From assembly GCF_011089895.1 (NCBI RefSeq), contig NZ_JAANAT010000002.1:744001-808000 (forward strand): a stretch of DNA of 64,000 nt, in the 5' to 3' direction. The notes beneath the pieces are model-generated. The model was not told the DNA's origin and did no database searches. It saw only the letters and a program-made list of their open reading frames with translations. Within the stretch, counting starts at the first letter, position 1, and the number at the start of each line of letters is the position of its first letter. The stretch is from Mucilaginibacter inviolabilis (GTDB lineage: Bacteria; Bacteroidota; Bacteroidia; Sphingobacteriales; Sphingobacteriaceae). Below are positions 25,130 to 35,300 of this stretch, piece after piece. The position numbers and the translations under genes are program-made.

Positions 25130-26266
25130 ATGAAAACAGCTTTAATAACGGGTATAACCGGTCAGGATGGGGCCTATTTGGCCGAATTCTTACTGAAAAA
25201 GGGCTATACTGTTCATGGTGTGAAACGGCGGTCGTCCTTATTTAATACCGATCGTATTGATCATCTGTATCATGACCCGCATGAACCCAACATAAAGTTT
25301 AAGCTGCATTATGGTGATTTGACCGATTCTACCAACCTGATCCGGTTAGTGCAGGAGGTTCAGCCCGATGAAATATATAACCTGGCTGCGCAAAGCCATG
25401 TAAAAGTGAGTTTTGACACACCCGAATATACTGCCAATGCTGATGGTATTGGTACCCTGCGTATCCTGGAAGCTGTGCGGTTATTGGGTCTTACCCAAAA
25501 AACAAGGATATACCAGGCCTCCACATCCGAGCTTTATGGTTTGGTGCAGGCTGTTCCGCAAAGTGAAACTACGCCATTTTACCCGCGGTCGCCGTATGCA
25601 GTCGCCAAGCTATATGGTTACTGGATCATAGTAAATTATCGCGAAGCATATAATATGTATGCCTGTAACGGTATCCTGTTCAATCACGAAAGCCCTATCA
25701 GAGGCGAAACTTTTGTTACCCGTAAAATTACCCGGGCCGCGGCAAAAATAGCGTTGGGTTTGCAGGATTGTCTGTATGTAGGTAATCTTTCGGCACAGCG
25801 CGACTGGGGGCATGCTAAAGATTATATTGAAGCCATGTGGCTAATGTTGCAGCAAGAAAAGGCCGAAGATTTTGTAATAGCTACCGGGGTTACTACCACT
25901 GTTCGTGATTTTATAAAGATGACTTTCAATGAATTAGGCGTCGAAGTGGAGTTTAGCGGTAAGGATGAACACGAGCGTGGCGTGATTATTGATATTGATG
26001 AGGCAAAAGTTAAAGAGCTGGGTTTAAATATAGATGCCCTTAAATTTGGACAAACTATAGTAAAGGTTGATGCCAAATATTTTAGGCCAACCGAGGTTGA
26101 ACTGTTAATTGGTGATGCCACAAAAGCCTTTGAAAAATTAGGATGGAAACCTAAATATGACCTTCAGGCCCTGGTTACCGATATGATATTATCAGATCTG
26201 CACCTGGTTAAAAAGGATGATTATCTGAAAAAAGGCGGTTTTAAAACGCTTAATTACTTTGAATAA
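25130..26266 (+). CDS. gmd: GDP-mannose 4,6-dehydratase
   Basis: 378 residues, extended SDR fold. NAD(P)-binding GITGQDG at residues 8-14; HVKVSFDTPEYTANADG; the catalytic YAVAK at Tyr156-Lys160; then NHESPIRGETFVTRKIT and KYFRPTEVELLIGD, all diagnostic of GMD. It converts GDP-mannose to GDP-4-keto-6-deoxymannose, the precursor of GDP-fucose or related sugars for surface polysaccharide. No GDP-fucose synthase is in this window. The end of gmd is followed within 17 nt by the RemB/Wzi-like gene. Confidence 0.95.
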   Translation: MKTALITGITGQDGAYLAEFLLKKGYTVHGVKRRSSLFNTDRIDHLYHDPHEPNIKFKLHYGDLTDSTNLIRLVQEVQPDEIYNLAAQSHVKVSFDTPEYTANADGIGTLRILEAVRLLGLTQKTRIYQASTSELYGLVQAVPQSETTPFYPRSPYAVAKLYGYWIIVNYREAYNMYACNGILFNHESPIRGETFVTRKITRAAAKIALGLQDCLYVGNLSAQRDWGHAKDYIEAMWLMLQQEKAEDFVIATGVTTTVRDFIKMTFNELGVEVEFSGKDEHERGVIIDIDEAKVKELGLNIDALKFGQTIVKVDAKYFRPTEVELLIGDATKAFEKLGWKPKYDLQALVTDMILSDLHLVKKDDYLKKGGFKTLNYFE

Positions 26267-26282
26267 AACTTATCAATTCTGC

Positions 26283-27869
26283 ATGAAGAAAATATTTACC
26301 TGTGTTATACTATTATTTTTAATAAGTGGGGTTGTAAAAGCACAATCAGTATACCAACCATACTCGTATCAGTTTTATCAGAAACTTGACGCCGATGTTT
26401 ATTCTACTAAAACCCGCTTACATAGCTCGTTAAAGCCATTTTTTGTTGATGATTCACTTGTAAAGCATCATTACGATTCTTTAATGAATCTTGGCGGGCT
26501 TAAAGGAAAATTCTTTACCCAGCATCAGATTGATGTACAGGGGAAAGGCTATACTTTTTACACCGATCTTTTACCTGATTTTAATCTGAGCCGCGATTTT
26601 TCCGGTAAGAGGAATACCAATTCGGGCTCCCTGGGATTGCAGGTAGGCGGTACTGTGGGTAATAAGCTATCCTATAACGTTAGTGCTTACGAAAACAGGG
26701 CCGTACTGCCAGAGTACCTGTCTACCTATACCAACCAGGTAGGTATAATTCCGGGGCAGGCTTATGCCGCTCTTTATGGCAATGAGTATCGCTGGTCGTA
26801 CATTACCGCATTGGTATCATATACACCCAATAAATATCTGAATATCACCGCCGGCCGCGATAAAACTTTTATTGGTGATGGCTACCGCTCTGAGCTATTA
26901 TCAGATTATGCTTCTCCATACCCTTTCGTTAAACTGACAGCTACGTTGGGTAACGTAAGATACATGGCCATGTGGGCTTATTTTAATGATCCGCTATCAG
27001 TTAAAGTGGATGGTGGCGATCGTAAAAAATACGGCGTATTCCACTATTTGGACTGGAATGTAAGTAACCGACTGTCATTTGGTTTTTTTGATGCGGTTAT
27101 CTGGCCGGCTAAGGACGATCTTGGTCATCAACGCGGTTTTGATTTTACTTATATCAACCCTGTTATATTCTTACGGCCTGTTGAGGCAACAAACGGCTCA
27201 CCGGATAATGCTTTGATTGGATTAACAGGTAAATATAAACTTACAGACGGCGTTACAGTATATGGTCAGTTTGCGCTTGATGAGTTTGAGTCAAAGAACT
27301 TTTTCTCCAGCAATGGCAGTTCACGAAATAAATATGGATGGCAGCTTGGTCTTAGAGGTGCAAACCTGTTTAATGTAAGCGGATTAAATTACCTGCTGGA
27401 AACTAATAACGTAAAGCCATATACCTATTCAGAACGTAGCTCCATAGTTAACTATTCCGAAAACGGCGAGCCTTTGGCACATCCCTGGGGAGCAAACTTT
27501 CGTGAAGTGGTTGGTTTATTAAATTACTCTTATAAAAGATTTGATTTTTCCGGAGAGCTGGATTACGGGCATTATGGTTTGGATATGAATAATCTTAACT
27601 ATGGAAAAGACATCTTTCAACAATATGTTGACCCGGCAAGAGCTTTTGGCAACTATACCGGCCAGGGCTTAACAACCAATATGGTTTACGTAGAGGGTAA
27701 GGTAGCTTATTTGCTAAATCCTAAATATAATCTGCGGTTTGAATTGGGCGGACTTTACCGCTCTGAAAAGAACAGCCAGTTTCATGATAAAACAGGTATG
27801 CTGACCTTTGGCATACGCAGCTCGTTCCGGGCTATTTACAATGATTTAGCGAGTTATAAGACCCACTAA
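26283..27869 (+). CDS. RemB/Wzi-like outer-membrane protein
   Basis: 528 residues from ATG 26283 (an in-frame TTG at 26259 inside gmd is unlikely). Signal peptide about 1-21 (MKKIFTCVILLFLISGVVKA). The rest is beta-rich with aromatic strands: RWSYITALVSYTPNKYLNIT, AGRDKTFIGDGYRSELLSDY, YMAMWAYFND and a C-terminal GIRSSFRAIY. The GRDKTFIGDGYRSLLLSD wording is what I associate with the capsule-assembly Wzi group and with RemB, a mobile surface protein of gliding flavobacteria. Placement after gmd fits a surface-polysaccharide role. Experimental function cannot be inferred. Confidence 0.65.
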   Translation: MKKIFTCVILLFLISGVVKAQSVYQPYSYQFYQKLDADVYSTKTRLHSSLKPFFVDDSLVKHHYDSLMNLGGLKGKFFTQHQIDVQGKGYTFYTDLLPDFNLSRDFSGKRNTNSGSLGLQVGGTVGNKLSYNVSAYENRAVLPEYLSTYTNQVGIIPGQAYAALYGNEYRWSYITALVSYTPNKYLNITAGRDKTFIGDGYRSELLSDYASPYPFVKLTATLGNVRYMAMWAYFNDPLSVKVDGGDRKKYGVFHYLDWNVSNRLSFGFFDAVIWPAKDDLGHQRGFDFTYINPVIFLRPVEATNGSPDNALIGLTGKYKLTDGVTVYGQFALDEFESKNFFSSNGSSRNKYGWQLGLRGANLFNVSGLNYLLETNNVKPYTYSERSSIVNYSENGEPLAHPWGANFREVVGLLNYSYKRFDFSGELDYGHYGLDMNNLNYGKDIFQQYVDPARAFGNYTGQGLTTNMVYVEGKVAYLLNPKYNLRFELGGLYRSEKNSQFHDKTGMLTFGIRSSFRAIYNDLASYKTH

Positions 27870-27876
27870 AGGGGAG

Positions 27877-27939
27877 AGTTGATTGGGTTGATTAAGTGAA
27901 TGGTTATAAAACTTAATCAACCACTCACTTAATCAACTT
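27877..27939. repeat. Family F word palindrome, copy F1
   Basis: GTTGATTAAGT (27887-27897) can pair with ACTTAATCAAC at 27911-27921 or 27927-27937. The extra word GTTGATTGG lies at the left. It is between convergent genes (RemB-like plus, dxs minus), so it could act as a bidirectional terminator, but no T-run follows the stem. Confidence 0.75.
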
Positions 27940-27949
27940 AATAACTACT

Positions 27950-29887
27950 TTACGATGCTATAGTATGTGTATTATGCTTGGCACCTAAGCTCCTAACCTG
28001 TGCTATAATATGTTGGGCATCATACCCACATTCGGCCCAAAGTTCTGGCTGTTCACCGTGCTCTATGATCTTATCTGGTATGCCCAGGCGTTTTACCAAT
28101 GTGTTTTGATAGCCATTATCGGCCATGAATTCCAGTATCGCGCTTCCCATTCCCCCTTCAAGGCAACCATCTTCAACAGTAATTACTTTGCTGAATTTTT
28201 TAAACACCTCGTGAAGCAAAGTTTCGTCAAGAGGTTTTACAAAGCGCAGATCATAATGCGCGGGATAATAACCTTCGGTATTCAGTTCGGCAGTGGCTTT
28301 TACCACTTCGTTACCTATAGCGCCTACGGATAGGATAGCTACCTCGTCACCATCACAAATTTTACGGCCTTTACCAACCGGTATAGCCTTAAACGGACGC
28401 TGCCAATCAACCATGACACCATTGCCGCGAGGATATCTGATCACAAACGGACCCATGTTTTCCTGTTGGGCGGTAAACATCAGGTTACGCAGTTCTTCTT
28501 CGTTCATAGGGGCCGATACCGTCATATTGGGGATGCAGCGCATAAAAGCCAGATCATAAGCGCCATGATGGGTTGGCCCATCAGCACCTACAAGGCCAGC
28601 TCTGTCCAAACAGAATATTACATTAAGATTTTGGATGGCCACATCATGTATCACCTGGTCATATGCCCTTTGCATAAAACTGGAATATATATTACAGAAT
28701 GGCACCAAACCTTGGGTAGCTAATCCTGCCGAAAATGTTACCGCATGTTGTTCGGCTATACCTACATCAAAAGCGCGGGTAGGCATGGCTTTCATCATGA
28801 GGTTAAGCGAGCACCCTGAGGGCATAGCCGGGGTAATACCCATAATTTTAGGATTTTGCTCGGCCAGTTCAATAATGCTGTGCCCAAAAACATCCTGGTA
28901 TTTAGGAGGCTGTGGCTTGTCGTATTTGGTTTTCTTGATCTCGCCGGTTATCTTGTCAAACAAGCCGGGAGCGTGCCATTTGGTCTGGTCTTTTTCGGCC
29001 AGGGCATAGCCTTTACCTTTAGTGGTAATGCAGTGCAGTAATTTAGGACCCGGAATATCGCGCAAATCTTTCAGTACTTTTACCAGGTGATTTACATCAT
29101 GACCATCAATAGGGCCAAAATATCTGAATTTAAGAGCTTCAAAAAAGTTGCTGCGTTTTAGCAGGGTGCCTTTAATGCTTTTTTCTATCTTCTGCGCTAT
29201 TTTAAAGGCATCAGGACCGATGGCCGATAACTTGGCCAGTACATGAGCTATATCGTCTCTGAAACGGTTATATGGCTTGGATGTGGTAATATCTGTAAGG
29301 TATTCCTTTAAGGCACCCACATTTGGGTCTATCGACATATTATTGTCGTTCAGGATCACCAGCAGGTTTGAGTTTTCAATACCGGCATGGTTAAGTGCTT
29401 CAAAAGCCATACCCGCAGTCATGGCGCCATCGCCAATAACGGCAACGTGCTGCCTGTCGGTTTCGCCTTTATAGTGCGAAGCCACCGCCATACCCAGTGC
29501 TACCGAAATGGAGGTAGAGGAGTGTCCTACACCAAAGGTGTCATATTCGCTTTCTGAGCGTTTTGGAAAACCACTTAACCCTTTATATACACGATTGGTG
29601 TGAAACTCGTCACGGCGGCCGGTCAGTATTTTATGGCCGTAAGCCTGGTGGCCCACATCCCAAACTAATTGATCATAGGGAGTGTTCAGTACGTATTGAA
29701 GAGCCACGGTTAACTCTACAACACCTAAACTGGCAGCAAAATGGCCACCGTTTACCGATACCACATCAATAATATACTGGCGCAGTTCCTGGCAAACCTG
29801 TTCAAGCTCGCTTTCGTTAAGTCGCTTTAAATCAGATGGATAATTTATTGTTTTTAATAAATCCCCGGCTGGTACCTGCATTGACAT
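27950..29887 (-). CDS. dxs: 1-deoxy-D-xylulose-5-phosphate synthase
   Basis: 645 residues, the full family length. N-terminal HFAASLGVVELTVALQYV and WDVGHQAYGHKILTGR; the thiamine-pyrophosphate motif GDGAMTAGMAFEALNHAG and NDNNMSI; transketolase middle domain with IAEQHAVTFSAGLA (catalytic Glu); and DRAGLVGADGPTHHGAYDL. It makes DXP from pyruvate and glyceraldehyde-3-phosphate, the entry step of the MEP isoprenoid pathway, and also feeds thiamine and pyridoxal synthesis. ATG 29887 is used; Met3 is an alternative. A palindrome at 29901-29919 sits in its upstream region. Confidence 0.96.
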   Translation of the reverse strand: MSMQVPAGDLLKTINYPSDLKRLNESELEQVCQELRQYIIDVVSVNGGHFAASLGVVELTVALQYVLNTPYDQLVWDVGHQAYGHKILTGRRDEFHTNRVYKGLSGFPKRSESEYDTFGVGHSSTSISVALGMAVASHYKGETDRQHVAVIGDGAMTAGMAFEALNHAGIENSNLLVILNDNNMSIDPNVGALKEYLTDITTSKPYNRFRDDIAHVLAKLSAIGPDAFKIAQKIEKSIKGTLLKRSNFFEALKFRYFGPIDGHDVNHLVKVLKDLRDIPGPKLLHCITTKGKGYALAEKDQTKWHAPGLFDKITGEIKKTKYDKPQPPKYQDVFGHSIIELAEQNPKIMGITPAMPSGCSLNLMMKAMPTRAFDVGIAEQHAVTFSAGLATQGLVPFCNIYSSFMQRAYDQVIHDVAIQNLNVIFCLDRAGLVGADGPTHHGAYDLAFMRCIPNMTVSAPMNEEELRNLMFTAQQENMGPFVIRYPRGNGVMVDWQRPFKAIPVGKGRKICDGDEVAILSVGAIGNEVVKATAELNTEGYYPAHYDLRFVKPLDETLLHEVFKKFSKVITVEDGCLEGGMGSAILEFMADNGYQNTLVKRLGIPDKIIEHGEQPELWAECGYDAQHIIAQVRSLGAKHNTHTIAS

Positions 29888-29900
29888 TTGTAAGAATATT

Positions 29901-29919
29901 TAACTTACAAAGTAAGTTA
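29901..29919 (-). promoter_or_regulatory. Palindrome upstream of dxs
   Basis: TAACTTAC (29901-29908), AAA, GTAAGTTA (29912-29919) is a perfect 8-bp inverted repeat 14-32 nt before the dxs start. On the minus strand its centre reads TTACTTTG, one mismatch from TAnnTTTG. It could be an operator over the -7 box or a small leader hairpin. Confidence 0.4.
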
Positions 29920-29964
29920 TTTATTTATAAAAACAGGTTATCTAAATGCATTTATTGTTGATTT

Positions 29965-30075
29965 AGTATCAAGTAGCCGGGTTAGTATCAAGTAGCTAGT
30001 ATCAAGTATCATGACTCCTTTTTTACAATCAGTGAGCATGAAGTATCTTGATACTTGATACTAGCTACTTGATAC
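29965..30075. repeat. Family A word palindrome, copy A5
   Basis: Left arm 29985-30015 and right arm about 30045-30075, with an extra partial unit (GTATCAAGTAGCCGG) at 29965-29979. It lies between divergent genes (dxs minus, scpA plus), so this copy cannot be a terminator for either. It ends 10 nt before a TATTTTTG -7 box (30085-30092) in front of scpA. Confidence 0.88.
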
Positions 30076-30102
30076 CAAAAATGTTATTTTTGCAATAGAT
30101 AT

Positions 30103-30849
30103 ATGACCGACGACAGCTTTGCTATAAAATTACCCCAGTTTGAAGGTCCGTTTGATCTGCTGCTTTTTTTTATCGAAAGGGATGAGCTGGATATACATGA
30201 TATCCCCATAGCCCGAATAGCCGACGATTTTTTAAACTACATACACCAAATGACCAGCCTTAACATGGAGCTGGCCAGCGAATTTATTTTTGTGGCAGCC
30301 ACCCTGATGCGTATCAAGGCAAAAATGCTGTTACCACGCTATGAGGCTGATGACGCAGGCGACGAAGCTGATACCAAAGAAAACCTGATCAGGAAGCTGA
30401 TCGAGTATAAAAAGTTCAAGGAACTGTGCGAAGAGATACGCCCCTATGAAGAAGAGCGCTTTAAACAGGAAAAGCGGGGTAATATAAAGCACGACCTGGA
30501 GCAGGTAGAAAAGGTTACTCATCCGGGTGAAGAATTATCGGAACTCAGCTTATACAAACTGATGATGGTGCATGAGCGGCTGATGCGAAACTACCTTAAC
30601 CGCAGCGAAGAGGTAAAACATACCGTGGTTCAGTACCCGTACACTATCGAAAAGCAGAAGAAAGCAGTAGCCGATTTGCTGAAGATTAATAAAATGCTTG
30701 ATTTTAAAGCGATTGCAGGGCATTCGGAAAATAAGGTGCACTTTGTTTACAACTTTTTGGCCGTATTAGAAATGCTGCAGCAGGAGCTGATTGATATACA
30801 GATTGGGTTAGGTTATAATAATTTCTGGATATCAGCCAGGGAGATTTGA
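30103..30849 (+). CDS. scpA: Segregation and condensation protein A
   Basis: 248 residues, the kleisin subunit of the bacterial SMC-ScpAB condensin. N-terminal FEGPFDLLLFFIERDELDIHDIP, then IADDFLNYI and the helix EFIFVAATLMRIKAKMLLP, are the ScpA signature; the C-terminal winged helix (FNFLAVLEMLQQELIDIQ type) binds the other SMC head. It acts on the nucleoid in chromosome segregation. The -7 box TATTTTTG (30085-30092) predicts a very short leader. Its last two codons and stop lie within the left arm of palindrome B2. Confidence 0.92.
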   Translation: MTDDSFAIKLPQFEGPFDLLLFFIERDELDIHDIPIARIADDFLNYIHQMTSLNMELASEFIFVAATLMRIKAKMLLPRYEADDAGDEADTKENLIRKLIEYKKFKELCEEIRPYEEERFKQEKRGNIKHDLEQVEKVTHPGEELSELSLYKLMMVHERLMRNYLNRSEEVKHTVVQYPYTIEKQKKAVADLLKINKMLDFKAIAGHSENKVHFVYNFLAVLEMLQQELIDIQIGLGYNNFWISAREI

Positions 30850-30962
30850 GATGTTAGATAGGAGATGCGAGACAAGAAAAGCATAGAGCTTGTTGTTCAT
30901 TTTTAATTAATTACAAAAGCTATTTTTTTAATCTCATATCTCATATCTCACATCTCAAATCT
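30841..30962. repeat. Family B word palindrome, copy B2
   Basis: Left arm 30841-30873 (GAGATTTGAGATGTTAGATA and on) includes the scpA stop codon (30847-30849). Right arm about 30930-30962 (ATCTCATATCTCATATCTCA and on) is its imperfect complement. Loop about 56 nt. Same word family as B1 at 19628. Confidence 0.85.
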
Positions 30963-31018
30963 AATTTTTACCTAACTTAGCCCCCGTTATAAACACAGTG
31001 CCGTTTTAATTATACATA

Positions 31019-32305
31019 ATGAAAAGAGACAAATTAATTTTTAAGTTATTGGATGAAGAGCAGCAACGCCAGGAAGAAGGTATTGAGCTGATAGCATCTG
31101 AGAATTTTGTGAGCCGTCAGGTTATGGAAGCTGCAGGCTCTGTCGCTACTAATAAATATGCCGAAGGTTTACCGGGCAAACGTTATTATGGCGGTTGCCA
31201 GGTAGTTGATGAAATTGAAACTATTGCTATTGAAAGAGCCAAGCAATTGTTCAATGCCGAATGGGCAAACGTTCAGCCACATTCTGGCGCTCAGGCTAAT
31301 GCTGCCGTGATGCTGGCCGTGCTTCAACCGGGCGACAAAATATTAGGATTTGATCTGTCACACGGCGGCCACTTAACCCATGGCTCACCGGTTAACTTTT
31401 CTGGTAAATTATATGAACCGCATTTTTACGGTGTAGTTAAAGAAACCGGTTTGGTTGATTATAAGCAACTGGAAAAAGTTGCCCTTAAAGAAAAACCAAA
31501 ACTGATCATTTGCGGTGCTTCGGCTTACTCGCGCGATTGGGATTATGAATTTATACGTAAAGTGGCCGATAAAGTAGGGGCATTGGTGCTGGCCGATATA
31601 TCGCACCCTGCCGGACTTATTGCCAGGGGATTACTAAACGATCCGCTGCCGCATTGCCATATTGTAACTACTACAACACACAAAACATTGCGTGGCCCGC
31701 GTGGTGGTCTGATCCTGTTAGGTAAAGATTTTGAAAATCCATTTGGCATAAAAACACCAAAAGGCGAAATAAAGATGATGTCGTCGTTACTGGATATGGC
31801 TGTTTTCCCAGGTACACAAGGTGGCCCGCTAGAGCATATCATCGCTGCAAAAGCCATAGCCTTTGGCGAAGCCTTAAGCGAAGGTTATATGAAGTACATT
31901 CTGCAGGTTAAAAAGAACGCCGCAGCTATGGCCGAAGCCTTTGTTAAACGGGGTTATGAGATTATATCAGGGGGCACAGATAACCATTTGATGCTGATCG
32001 ATCTGCGTAATAAAAACATTACCGGTAAAGCAGCTGAAAATGCTTTGGTAACTGCCGATATCACGGTGAACAAAAATATGGTGCCTTATGATGACAAGTC
32101 GCCATTTGTTACTTCTGGTATACGCGTAGGTACCTCGGCTATTACTACCCGTGGCATGAAAGAAAAACAAATGGAACTCATTGTAGAACTGATAGATGCC
32201 GTAATTGCCGATCCGGAAAATGAACCTTCTTTAAAGAAAATACGTAAAAAGGTTCACAAGCTGATGCACGACTATCCGTTGTACAGAGAAACCAGCGCGG
32301 AATAA
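31019..32305 (+). CDS. glyA: Serine hydroxymethyltransferase
   Basis: 428 residues, PLP fold-type I. IELIASENFVSRQV and NKYAEGLPGKRYYGGC at the N-terminus; SAQANAAVM-like GAQANAAVMLAVLQPGD; PLP-binding Lys222 in TTTTHKTLRGPRGG; DNHLMLIDLR and GIRVGTSAITTRG. It interconverts serine and glycine, charging tetrahydrofolate with a one-carbon unit. A TAACTTAG box followed by CCCCC (30973-30985) may be its promoter. Only 3 nt separate it from the following histidine kinase gene. Confidence 0.96.
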   Translation: MKRDKLIFKLLDEEQQRQEEGIELIASENFVSRQVMEAAGSVATNKYAEGLPGKRYYGGCQVVDEIETIAIERAKQLFNAEWANVQPHSGAQANAAVMLAVLQPGDKILGFDLSHGGHLTHGSPVNFSGKLYEPHFYGVVKETGLVDYKQLEKVALKEKPKLIICGASAYSRDWDYEFIRKVADKVGALVLADISHPAGLIARGLLNDPLPHCHIVTTTTHKTLRGPRGGLILLGKDFENPFGIKTPKGEIKMMSSLLDMAVFPGTQGGPLEHIIAAKAIAFGEALSEGYMKYILQVKKNAAAMAEAFVKRGYEIISGGTDNHLMLIDLRNKNITGKAAENALVTADITVNKNMVPYDDKSPFVTSGIRVGTSAITTRGMKEKQMELIVELIDAVIADPENEPSLKKIRKKVHKLMHDYPLYRETSAE

Positions 32306-32308
32306 TTA

Positions 32309-35300
32309 ATGACCAAAAGGCAGCAGGAAAATTTAATAGCAGAAAAGGAGCGTTTAGAGGCCCTGCGGTCGTACCAGGTTTTAGACACATTACCCGAAAA
32401 GGAATATGATGCTATTACCCGGCTTGCTTCTTTTATATGTAATGTTCCCGTTGCGCTGATCACGTTAATTGACGCTGACCGGCAATGGTTCAAATCAAAA
32501 TATGGCGCCGATGTGGGGGAAACACCCCGTGTCGGCGCTTTTTGTAATTATACTATTCAACATGATGTTTTGATGGAGATATATGATACCCTGGAGGATG
32601 AAACCTTTAAGGATAACATTTATGTCACTACGCAAAACATCCGGTTTTATGCTGGTGCTCCCTTAATTACCCCTGACGGATACCGTTTAGGTTCGCTTTG
32701 TGTTTTGGATGTGGTACCTCATAAACTTACTGCAGAACAAAAGGATGCCTTGCAAACGCTGGCCAGCGAGGTTATGTCGCGCTTTAATCTGCATAAAGAA
32801 AAAATTAAACTCGAAGAAAGCCTTTCGCAGCATCAGGAATTTCATGATCTTTTTGATAGCTCTCCGGATATCCATTGCATTATGGACAGAGATTTTATCG
32901 TAAAGCGCATTAACCGCTCGGTAGAGACAGTTTTAGGTTATGATCCTGAGGAGATTATTGGTAAATCTATCTGGAATTTTTTACCTGGCGAGGCCCGGCT
33001 TACCACCTTAGAAAAACTAAAAGGTGGCTTAACTAATCATCAGCATAAATTTATTTTAGAAACCGAGGTGCTTACATCTCAACAAGATAGGCGATGGATA
33101 AGCTGGTCAATCACTTTTAAAGATGATAGATACTTTGCCAGTGGCCGCGACATCAGTTACCAAAAACGGGTGGTGAAAGAGCTGGAAGAGCTATCCATGG
33201 TAGCCAGTAAAGTGGGTAATGGTGTAGTGATCAGTAGTGCAACTGATGAGGTGGTGTGGGTAAATGAGGCGTTTGAACATATTACCGGTTATAACCTGGC
33301 CGATGTGGAAAATAAATACCTGGGGGCAACTTTAAAAGGCAAACCCAGCGACGCTGCAGCCATAGAAAAATTAGAAGCCTCCATAAAAAAGAAAGAATCA
33401 TACGAGGTTGAACTCCTGATAAATCATAAAAACGGTAAACCAACCTGGATCACGGTTATCAATTCCATTATTCGCAATCAGAATGGAGAAGTTGATAAAT
33501 CCATCAGGATCATTATTGATATTACAGCCCGTAAAAAAATTGAGCAGGAATTAGAGATACTCTCTTTTGCCGCCCGAAAATCGCCCAGTGGCATTTTTAT
33601 ACGGGATGCAGAAGGCAGAATACTCTGGATGAATGAGGCTCTGGAAAATATTATTGGCTACTCATTTGCCGAGCTGGAAGGAAAGATCATGGGTAACACC
33701 TTCGTAGGTGAAGATACCGATCTGAAGGTGGTGGAAAGTGCAATAAAGGCAGTAGAAGAAAACAGGCCTTATGAGATAGAAGTAAAATTATACAAAAAAG
33801 ATCGTACGCCGCGCTGGGTATTTTTATCCAATAGTCCTTTATTTAATGAGGCTGGTAATGTCGACCGGCAAATTGGCGTAATGGTTGATATCACGGAACG
33901 CAAAAAGAGTGAAGAGGAGCTTACCAAACTTTCGTTAGTAGCCAGTAACACCACAAGTGGAATAAATAACAGCGAAGGGAAGGTAGAATGGGTAAATAAA
34001 GCCTTTGAAAACATTACCGGGTATACGATCAATGAGGTAAATGGCAATCATTTGGGCGATGTGCTGAAAGGAGAGTTAACAGATATCTCTATCATTCAAA
34101 AAGCACGTGAACTATCCCAAAATAAACAATCATTTGAGGTTGATCTGCTCATTTACCGGAAAGACGGGCAGCCTTTATGGATATCTGTTATCAACTCGGT
34201 AATTATCGGAAACGGTGGTAACGTTGATAAATATATCGAAGTAATTATTGATATAACAGCTAAAAAGAAAGCCGAGATAGAACTGATCATGGCCAAGGAA
34301 GAGGCCTTGCAGTTAAGTAGAGCCAAAGATATGTTTATATCGGTGATGAGCCATGAAATACGAACACCACTTAATGCAGTGATCGGTATGTCGCACCTGC
34401 TGCTCGAAGATAGTCCGTTGGAGTCGCAAAAGGAAAATTTGAGTATACTTCAATTTTCGGCTGAGAATTTGATGACCCTGATTAATGATGTGCTGGATTT
34501 CACTAAGATAGAAACCGGTAATATTGAATTGGAGAAGGCAAATGTGGATATGCGGGAGCTTATTCAGAGCATCAACACTTCCATGCGTTACCGTGCTGAA
34601 GAAAAAAATATTTACCTTAGCGAAAGCATTGATGATGCTGTGCCTGCAGTTGTGATAGGCGACAGAACCCGCTTATGCCAGATATTGTTGAACCTGGTGA
34701 GCAATGCGGTTAAGTTTACAGACGAAGGCGGAATTAATATCGACCTGAAGGTAATTCAGGAAAGTGATAAGGATGTACGGATACGGTTCTCTGTATCAGA
34801 TACAGGCATAGGTATTGCAACCGATAAACTGCATACCATATTTGAACAGTTTAAACAAGCCGAACCTGATACTACACGTAAATATGGTGGCACCGGCCTG
34901 GGTTTAGCTATTAGTAAAAGACTGATCGAACTTCATGATTCAAGGATAAACGTTGATAGCATACCAAACAAGGGTTCTACTTTTTGGTTTACTATAACGT
35001 TTAAGAAGAAAACAAGTACCCATTTGAACAATAACAGCAGCAATTTGGAAGCAGGACTTAAGATAAATGTTTTAGTAGTTGATGATAATCAGATAAACCG
35101 GCTATTGATTAACAAGATCCTGAAAAAATGGGGTGCTAATGCTGATTTTGCAGAAAATGGTGTTGAAGCTATCCACAAAATAGAAAATAATCGTAACTAT
35201 AATGTGGTATTAATGGATATCCACATGCCGCAAATGGGAGGCCTTGAGGCTACCCAGATCATACGGGCTATGCCCGATCCCTATTTTCAGCAGTTACCCA

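Noticed and set aside
27877..27939. F1 as a definite bidirectional terminator for the RemB-like gene and dxs
   Set aside because: The stem can pair in two registers but has no T-run on either strand; kept as a repeat only.
30963..31018. Riboswitch upstream of glyA
   Set aside because: The free leader after repeat B2 is about 55 nt with no recognisable glycine or tetrahydrofolate aptamer.
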